DNA from: DAOTVD01 sp034437075
Lineage (GTDB): Bacteria; Chloroflexota; Anaerolineae; Aggregatilineales; J027
Assembly: GCA_034437075.1 (NCBI GenBank)
Contig: DAOTVD010000367.1
Location: 1-12,297 of the forward strand
Direction of reading: 5' to 3'
DNA length: 12,297 nucleotides
In this document: positions 7,166 to 12,297 of the stretch, piece after piece
How the letters are laid out: every line of letters begins with the position of its first letter
Position numbering within the stretch: the first letter of the stretch is position 1
The notes under the pieces: model-generated
What the model saw: the letters and a program-made list of their open reading frames with translations, nothing else
What the model was told of the DNA's origin: nothing
Database searches by the model: none
Program-made: the position numbers and the translations under genes

Positions 7166-9618
7166 TTTTCTGCCGCCGTCATTTCCTCTAGGCGCGGCTC
7201 AAAGAAGTAAGCTTCGGCCACAGCCTCATCCTTCGCCAGGCTGACGACGCCAGGTTCACCCTTGCTATCGCGGCGCGTCGCGGGCGTATTCGTGATGCGG
7301 TTGCGCTTGGCTTTGCCTTTGGTAGTCAAAACGACCATTTCCGTTTCTAGCCCCCCCACCAACGCCGCCGCCAAACCGACATTCTTGCCGGGGGGCAGCT
7401 TCATCGTGCGCACGCCCTGCCCGGCGCGGCCCTGGGTGGGGTAGTCTTCGACAGCCGTGCGTTTGCCAATCCCCAAATCTGTCACCGTCCAGACGTGTGT
7501 ATAACGCCCCACGCGCCCCGCGCCAACAACGCGATCATCCTTATCCCCCAGCTTAATGCCTCGGATGCCACCGGCGGTCAAACCGCTGGGCCGCACATCA
7601 TCCACTGCAAAATGGATGGCCTGGGCGTTGCGTGTCACGAGTAATGCCGTATCATTATCATCCACCCAAAAAGCAAAGCGCAAACGGTCGCCCGGTTCTA
7701 CATCGAACACTTTGAAGGATTTGGCGCGCATACCGGGCAAATCCTCCAAGCGCAAGCGCTTGACCTCGCCCAATTCGCTCACAAAAAACAGATAGCCATG
7801 CTCCAAGCGCGGCGGCAGGCTCACGACCTGCGCAATGATGGCCTCTGGCGGCAGATCGCATAGATAATCAAAGGCCGAACCTTCTTCGATGTCGTTAACG
7901 CGCGGCAAGTTGGAGGTGAGAATCGTCGCGCATTGCCCATCTTCCGTTACGAGATACAAAATATCCGAAGGATTGCTGGCCGCAACCCGAAACGGCGGTT
8001 CCTTCATGCTGGCGCTCACTTTGGGCGGTTCGCCATCATAAGGAATGCTCAAGCGGCCATCCAGCGTCAACGTTACCCAGGTATCATCCAACCCGCCGAC
8101 CATCACGCCCGAGGCCGCTTCGCTGGCGCTATCGCGGGCGATGATCGTCTGGCGTTCATCGGCGTAATCATCACGCAACTGGCGCGTTTCACGAGCGACC
8201 TCCATGCGCATGAGTTCCGCGCTACCCAGCAGTGTGGTCAGATCATCAATTAATTGCTGCTTTTCTTGCAGTTCATCCTGCAATTTGCGGCGTTCCAGCG
8301 CAGCCAAGCGGCGTAACTGCATTTCCAAAATAGCCGTGGCTTGCGTGTCGGACAACTTGAAGGCTTTTTTCAGATTCGTGTGTGCGGTTTCGGTATTACG
8401 ACTGCGGCGGATGATGTCGATAGCCTGGTCGATATTATCGATGGCTGTGATGAGCCCTTCCAGGATATGGGCGCGTTCTTGGGCGCGGGCCAGGTCGTAT
8501 TCGCTACGTCGCCGGATGACCTCTAGGCGGTGCTCAATATATGCACGCAACAATGCCTTCAGGCCCAGCATACGCGGTTCGCCATCCACCAGGGCCAGCA
8601 TGATGATGCCAAAGGTCGATTGCAGCGGCGTATATTTGAACAGTTGATCCAGCACCTCGGCGGGGTCGGCGTGACGCCCCACTTCGATGACAATACGCAA
8701 CCCCTGCCGATCGGACTCATCGCGCAGATCGACAATGCCTTCTAGGCGATCATCTTGCACCAAGCTCACAATGCGTTCAATCAACGTCGTTTTATTCGTT
8801 TGGTAGGGGATTTCCGTGACGACAATGCGCGAGCGCCCCCGGCCTAGTTCTTCGATATGCGCTTTCGCCCGGATGGTAATCTTGCCCCGGCCCGTCGCAT
8901 ACGCAGAAATCAGACCATCTTCCGACTCTTTATGCTGCGTGAACACAATCCCCGCCGTGGGGAAATCCGGCCCTTGAATAAAATTCATCAGGTCGGCCAC
9001 CGTGATGTTATCCAAGCGTTCCCAGTTTTCGAGCAGATAGACAATCGCATCGCACACTTCGCCCAGGTTATGCGGGGGGATATTGGTGCTCATACCCACG
9101 GCGATCCCAGAAGCCCCGTTCACCAGCAGATTGGGCACACTGGCGGGCAAGACTGTGGGTTCGGTTAACGACCCATCGAAATTATTGACAAAATCAACCG
9201 TATCCTTGTTGATGTCGCCCAGCAGTTCGAGCCCAAAATCGGCCATACGTGCTTCGGTATAGCGCATCGCCGCCGCTGCGTCGCCATCAATGCTGCCAAA
9301 ATTGCCCTGGCCATCTACAGTGGGATAGCGCATGGCGAAATCTTGCGCCATCCGCACCATGGCATCATAGACGCTGGCGTCCCCATGGGGGTGGTATTTG
9401 CCTAATACTTCGCCGACAATGCGCGCGCTTTTTTTGTATGGGCTATCCGCCCGCAAGCCCATATCATACATTGCATAGAGAATCCGGCGATGGACAGGTT
9501 TCAAGCCGTCGCGCGCATCGGGCAAGGCCCGTGAGACGATGACGCTCATGGCATAGTCTAAGTATGCCTCGCGCATTTCCTGGTTGATGTTAATTTGACG
9601 AACTGCTCCGATTGTCAT
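7162..9618 (-). CDS. gyrA: Type IIA DNA topoisomerase subunit A (GyrA/ParC family)
   Basis: An 818-residue A subunit that cuts and rejoins DNA with the B subunit. The N-terminal breakage-reunion domain is complete: MREAYLDYAMSVIVSRALPD, RDGLKPVHRRILYAM, KYHPHGDASVYDAMVRMAQ, and catalytic Y120 in AAMRYTEARM. The coiled-coil/tower (about 360-490) and a six-repeat beta-pinwheel (about 500-805) follow. In the first pinwheel repeat, where gyrase has the QRRGGKG box, the sequence is GRLSIPYDGEPPKVSASM, so no GyrA box is present; the nearest look-alike is QGRAGQG (729-735) in a later repeat. It may therefore act as a topoisomerase IV-like ParC or as a second GyrA. Ala81 replaces E. coli Ser83 in the quinolone region; the Asp87 equivalent (D85) is kept. 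No B-subunit gene is in the window. Start ATG 9618 follows a weak AAGAGA. Confidence 0.93.
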   Translation of the reverse strand: MTIGAVRQININQEMREAYLDYAMSVIVSRALPDARDGLKPVHRRILYAMYDMGLRADSPYKKSARIVGEVLGKYHPHGDASVYDAMVRMAQDFAMRYPTVDGQGNFGSIDGDAAAAMRYTEARMADFGLELLGDINKDTVDFVNNFDGSLTEPTVLPASVPNLLVNGASGIAVGMSTNIPPHNLGEVCDAIVYLLENWERLDNITVADLMNFIQGPDFPTAGIVFTQHKESEDGLISAYATGRGKITIRAKAHIEELGRGRSRIVVTEIPYQTNKTTLIERIVSLVQDDRLEGIVDLRDESDRQGLRIVIEVGRHADPAEVLDQLFKYTPLQSTFGIIMLALVDGEPRMLGLKALLRAYIEHRLEVIRRRSEYDLARAQERAHILEGLITAIDNIDQAIDIIRRSRNTETAHTNLKKAFKLSDTQATAILEMQLRRLAALERRKLQDELQEKQQLIDDLTTLLGSAELMRMEVARETRQLRDDYADERQTIIARDSASEAASGVMVGGLDDTWVTLTLDGRLSIPYDGEPPKVSASMKEPPFRVAASNPSDILYLVTEDGQCATILTSNLPRVNDIEEGSAFDYLCDLPPEAIIAQVVSLPPRLEHGYLFFVSELGEVKRLRLEDLPGMRAKSFKVFDVEPGDRLRFAFWVDDNDTALLVTRNAQAIHFAVDDVRPSGLTAGGIRGIKLGDKDDRVVGAGRVGRYTHVWTVTDLGIGKRTAVEDYPTQGRAGQGVRTMKLPPGKNVGLAAALVGGLETEMVVLTTKGKAKRNRITNTPATRRDSKGEPGVVSLAKDEAVAEAYFFEPRLEEMTAAEN

Positions 9619-9662
9619 GGGTCTCTTGCCTATTCGATCTGCTTAGAACATGCGTTCAGACT

Positions 9663-9671
9663 ATTATAGCA
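9663..9671 (-). promoter_or_regulatory. Extended -10 promoter for the topoisomerase gene
   Basis: On the minus strand TGCTATAAT (9671 to 9663) is a perfect extended -10 element. No convincing -35 lies 16-18 bases upstream, which an extended -10 does not require. Transcription would start near 9656 and leave a leader of about 38 bases before the ATG at 9618. Confidence 0.55.
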
Positions 9672-9713
9672 AAGCCGTGTTAGATGCGCTAGCCCTGAGC
9701 AAAAAACCTGAAC

Positions 9714-9739
9714 AAAAAACGCCGAGTGAACTCGGCGTT
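9714..9739 (-). terminator. Intrinsic terminator after the acidic secreted protein gene
   Basis: Read on the minus strand, a 9-base-pair stem containing CGCCGAG/CTCGGCG with loop TTCA is followed directly by six T residues (complement of A9714-9719). It lies 25 bases after the TAG stop at 9765. It closes the minus-strand unit that includes 9765-12297 and separates it from the downstream topoisomerase promoter. Confidence 0.9.
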
Positions 9740-9764
9740 GGACCATCATTCAGCAGGTTGAGGA

Positions 9765-10481
9765 CTATTCGTCACTTTCAGCGTCGTCCTCTGAAGCAGC
9801 GCTAGACATGAAGGCTTCATCCCAAAGCTTGTTCATGGTTTCCCAATCACCCATATAGGCATACAACAGCGTCATCGTGCCCAAAAGCTGGCCGTTATCC
9901 AGAAAAGTATCGACCGTGTCGGTAAACAACACGCTCACATTAATGACATTTTCATCGTAATAGTACAACCAATAGTTGCCCAGCACGCGGCCTTGTTCTT
10001 CCCAGCCAAAAACTGCAATATCAATGCCCAGGAATTCATTTTGCGCGATATTCACTTCGGCAATCTCGACCTCGTCCTGAGCAAATAGAACATCGACCAG
10101 CGCGGTCGTCAATTCTTCCAATGAGCCTGTTTCCATGAGGTCAATATTGTCACTCACATTCAGGAAAAGTTCTTGCATTTCGGGGGTCAAAAAGAACGAC
10201 AGCACGCCCACTTGCCCTTCTGGCATGGCGGTTCCATCTGCGCCTAAGACATCCAACGCTTCTTCGCTGGAAACCATCGCCACGGCAGGCAAATTAACCC
10301 GGTCGGTGACATCTTCTACGATGAAATCTTCGGGAACATACACAAACGCTTCTTGCGTTTCGACCTCGACTTCTACCCAACCTTCAGGAACTTCCAGAAT
10401 GACTTCTTCGTCTTCCTGAGCCAGTGCCAAGGCAGGCAAAGCCAGCAGTAACCCGACAAGCAAACCCGTGATATGCTTCAT
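9765..10481 (-). CDS. Highly acidic secreted protein of unknown function
   Basis: This 238-residue protein begins with a clear Sec signal peptide (MKHITGLLVGLLLALPALALA) with a likely signal peptidase I cut after A21 (ALA|QE). The mature part has about 50 Asp/Glu but only three Lys/Arg, and no Cys. It contains valine/aromatic beta-like stretches (EGWVEVEVETQEAFVYVPED, NYWLYYYDENVINVSVLF) and an acidic tail (SEDDAESDE). The pattern of a GW...VPEDF opening and later beta strands is loosely like small PsbP/DUF1795-type folds, but I cannot claim that family. AAGGA (10494-10490) lies 8 bases before the ATG. TATAAT at 10558-10553 gives it a possible promoter of its own, so it need not depend on the MFS gene 96 bases upstream. 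A strong terminator follows. It may be an extracytoplasmic protein, perhaps cation-binding, but that is only an inference from charge. Confidence 0.85.
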   Translation of the reverse strand: MKHITGLLVGLLLALPALALAQEDEEVILEVPEGWVEVEVETQEAFVYVPEDFIVEDVTDRVNLPAVAMVSSEEALDVLGADGTAMPEGQVGVLSFFLTPEMQELFLNVSDNIDLMETGSLEELTTALVDVLFAQDEVEIAEVNIAQNEFLGIDIAVFGWEEQGRVLGNYWLYYYDENVINVSVLFTDTVDTFLDNGQLLGTMTLLYAYMGDWETMNKLWDEAFMSSAASEDDAESDE

Positions 10482-10552
10482 GATGCTATTCCTTTATGCA
10501 CAACGATAAACGATGTAGCAAACTGCGCCCGCTGTGCAGATTGCCTATGCTC

Positions 10553-10558
10553 ATTATA
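10553..10558 (-). promoter_or_regulatory. Candidate -10 box for the acidic secreted protein gene
   Basis: TATAAT on the minus strand (10558 to 10553) lies just after the MFS gene stop and 71 bases before the ATG at 10481. It would give a leader of about 65 bases that contains a good ribosome binding site. No recognisable -35 or TGn extension accompanies it, so the call is tentative. Confidence 0.4.
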
Positions 10559-10577
10559 ACGATTTCGCAAGATCGCG

Positions 10578-11759
10578 TTACGCGGATTCGTTAGCCAGTG
10601 CGGGGTGGGGCAAGAGCATCATAAACCCCACGGCGAATAAGGGCACCAGGCCGCTAATTGTCAAAGCGGCCAGCAGGCTGAAGCTGTCCCCCAAAGCCCC
10701 CACGATAGGCGTCGTGACCGCACGTGCCAGAAACGTAAATCCGAAGGCGTAGCCCCCCGCCCCGCTCGCCCCACCGGGCATAATCTCCTGGCCGATGAGC
10801 AACAGAATAGGCAAGGAGATATTCGTCGCCAGGCCCAAAAGCACGCTTAAACCGAGCAAAGATACGCCATCGCTACGCAGCACAAGAAAACTCAGCGGCG
10901 CGATGATAACCATGGCCCCCCCTGCCACCACCCGACGCGGTAACACGTCCGAGAGCGTGCCGCCCACGAAGCTGCCAAATGCAGCAAATAACAGATACAC
11001 CGAGGTCACATTGCCAGCATAGCGCAGGCTAGCGCCGCCTTCCTCGAAAAATTGGGGCAAATAGGTCGTGAACGCGCCAAAATAGAACTGATTGGCCGTC
11101 ACCAGCAGCATAAACGCCACAATCGGCAGCAGTGCCGTTCGGCCCCCGCGCAACAAATCGCCTGCCGTGCGCGACTTACGCCCGGCTTCCCGCCCAGCTA
11201 AAACGGGCTGCAACGCCCGCACCAAAAACGGCGCCGTAAACACAATCGCCAGCGCGGGCACAGTGAGCGCCCGCGCGCCATAGGCATCTAACACAAAGCC
11301 GCCAACCGCCGCGCCCAAGGCAAAACCGCCATTGCCCAGCAGCAAGAAAATTGCCGTCGCGCGGCCCGGCCCGCGACCATCCGCCAGGCGTCGCGCGTTG
11401 CCTAAGCCCGCTGCATGGTAGCTCGCTGAGCCCAACCCCGCGCCAACCCCCGCCACAACCAACAGGGCATAATTCGGCGCGAGCGCGGCCCCTAAGACCA
11501 TCAGCGTCGTGCCCGCTACGGCCCAAATCGCGCGATGCGGCGTGCCAGTCCGGTCGAAATAGTGGCCGAAGCTGGGCTGAGCGAGCGCCGTCGCGATGGT
11601 GTATAGGGCTTGTGCAATGCCAATTTCGGTATACGTCAGGCCCAGGGCATCGCGTTGGGCGGCCAGCACCAGCACCCACACGCCTGTGAAAAAGTCGTGC
11701 AGGCCATGCGATAGGCTGAACAGATAGAGCGGATAGCGCAACCGCTGAGCGAGGGTCAC
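10578..11759 (-). CDS. MFS transporter, fosmidomycin-resistance-like
   Basis: A 393-residue integral membrane protein of the major facilitator superfamily with about 12 hydrophobic segments. SLSHGLHDFFTGVW near the start, AQPSFGHYFDRTG (about 60-72, the loop 2-3 region) and GLGSASYHAAGLGNARRLA followed by GNGGFALGAAVGG resemble the Fsr-type branch, whose founding member exports fosmidomycin. A central basic cytoplasmic loop (GREAGRKSRTAGDLLRGG) separates two six-helix halves. The substrate cannot be predicted; efflux by proton antiport is the family default. Translation starts at GTG (11759-11757), which overlaps the TGA stop of the upstream epimerase gene by GTGA, so expression is coupled. 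An in-frame ATG further in is possible but would cut into the first helix region, so the GTG is preferred. Confidence 0.88.
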   Translation of the reverse strand: MTLAQRLRYPLYLFSLSHGLHDFFTGVWVLVLAAQRDALGLTYTEIGIAQALYTIATALAQPSFGHYFDRTGTPHRAIWAVAGTTLMVLGAALAPNYALLVVAGVGAGLGSASYHAAGLGNARRLADGRGPGRATAIFLLLGNGGFALGAAVGGFVLDAYGARALTVPALAIVFTAPFLVRALQPVLAGREAGRKSRTAGDLLRGGRTALLPIVAFMLLVTANQFYFGAFTTYLPQFFEEGGASLRYAGNVTSVYLLFAAFGSFVGGTLSDVLPRRVVAGGAMVIIAPLSFLVLRSDGVSLLGLSVLLGLATNISLPILLLIGQEIMPGGASGAGGYAFGFTFLARAVTTPIVGALGDSFSLLAALTISGLVPLFAVGFMMLLPHPALANESA

Positions 11760-12297
11760 GGCTTTAGATACGTCCGCTGGAACCAGGCCCAGGTATGGCC
11801 TAAACCAGCTTCAAGTGTCACTTGTGGGGCAAAACCCAGCAACGCGCGCGCCTGGGCATTGTTGCAATAGGTGATGGGCGGCTCGCTGGGTGGGGCAGGT
11901 ACATCCTGGCGAATGGCCGTTTGTCCGGTCAGGTCTTCGATAATGTCGATAAAGGCATTCAGCGAGACGGGCGACCCCAGCCCCAGGTTAAAAACCATGT
12001 AGCCTTGCGGGCGCTCCCAGGCGGCTAGAATACCCGCGACGGTGTCATCAATATAAGTCCAGTCGCGCTGGATTTCGCCTTTATTGAAGATGGTGATCGG
12101 CGTTTGGTTGGTGATAGCGTGCATCAAGCGTAATGGCATCATATCCGGGCGCCCGGCAGGCCCATAGACATTGAAAAAGCGCAAGACTGTAACGGACATC
12201 CCGTGTAGGTGATGGTAACTGTGGGCCAGGATTTCCGCCGCGCGTTTACTCGCCGGGTAGGCGGCTAACGGACGGTCAGCGGCGTCGTCTTCTGTAA
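11756..12297 (-). CDS. NAD-dependent nucleotide-sugar epimerase/dehydratase (C-terminal part, partial)
   Basis: This is the C-terminal ~180 residues of an extended short-chain dehydrogenase; the NAD-binding N-terminus lies beyond the right edge. The reading frame is open from 12295 to the TGA at 11758-11756. The catalytic YxxxK is visible as YPASK, followed by RAAEILAHSYHHLHGM and LRFFNVYGPAGRPDMM. Then come RDWTYIDDTVAGILAAWE and FNLGLGSPVSLNAFIDIIED. The RFFNVYGPAGRPDMM stretch and the C-terminal VTYxNxxxARxLLGFxP pattern most resemble UDP-glucuronate 4-epimerases, but other sugar epimerases or dehydratases share them. It would supply an activated sugar for cell-surface glycans. The MFS gene is coupled to its stop. 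An internal ATG at 12199 is not the start, because the catalytic Tyr and Lys lie before it. Confidence 0.9.
   Translation of the reverse strand, partial: TEDDAADRPLAAYPASKRAAEILAHSYHHLHGMSVTVLRFFNVYGPAGRPDMMPLRLMHAITNQTPITIFNKGEIQRDWTYIDDTVAGILAAWERPQGYMVFNLGLGSPVSLNAFIDIIEDLTGQTAIRQDVPAPPSEPPITYCNNAQARALLGFAPQVTLEAGLGHTWAWFQRTYLKP

Noticed and set aside
10560..10575. CGAT...ATCG partial palindrome near the candidate promoter of the acidic protein gene
   Set aside because: Only four bases pair on each side, too little to support an operator.
11176..11689. Long open frames on both strands inside the MFS gene
   Set aside because: They are Arg/Pro-rich shadow frames of the GC-rich membrane protein gene, without homology features.

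Overview
This window comes from a bacterial chromosome with moderately high GC. It is probably a Chloroflexota genome, and most likely Anaerolineae. That is an inference from three features: a short lipoprotein with a Pro/Thr (TPTP-like) tail, a regulator with a BTAD domain and a MalT-like ATPase module, and a bacterial homologue of the tRNA-queuosine mannosyltransferase family. No rRNA, tRNA, CRISPR array, insertion sequence or phage gene was seen. Genes are tightly packed and no gene-free stretch exceeds 150 bases.

Layout: (1) 1-627, minus: 5' part of moeA (molybdenum cofactor synthesis), running off the left edge. (2) A 117-base divergent promoter region leads to a plus-strand rel/spoT-type gene (745-2838) and a small lipoprotein gene (2862-3149). 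(3) 3242-7165, plus: a probable operon with a BTAD-type regulator, a broken tRNA-queuosine mannosyltransferase-like gene (DUF3524/GTDC1 family) and two family-2-like glycosyltransferases whose genes overlap by ATGA. (4) 7162-9618, minus: a GyrA/ParC-family topoisomerase A subunit whose stop overlaps the end of the last glycosyltransferase gene. (5) 9765-12297, minus: a sugar-nucleotide epimerase (partial), an MFS transporter coupled to it by a GTGA overlap, and a very acidic secreted protein followed by a clear intrinsic terminator.

Points worth a second look: the Rel protein keeps all hydrolase residues I can place but has lost several synthetase residues, including the Mg-binding Asp, so it looks like a (p)ppGpp hydrolase only. 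The mannosyltransferase-like gene has both a frameshift and a large internal deletion. The regulator carries a MalT-like ATPase segment with a ruined Walker A. The topoisomerase lacks a GyrA box where gyrase has one. The first glycosyltransferase gene has an extended -10 (TGCTATAAT) only six bases from its ATG, which predicts a leaderless mRNA. I found no clearly new multi-gene system. The nearest candidate is the regulator/glycosyltransferase cluster at 3242-7165.
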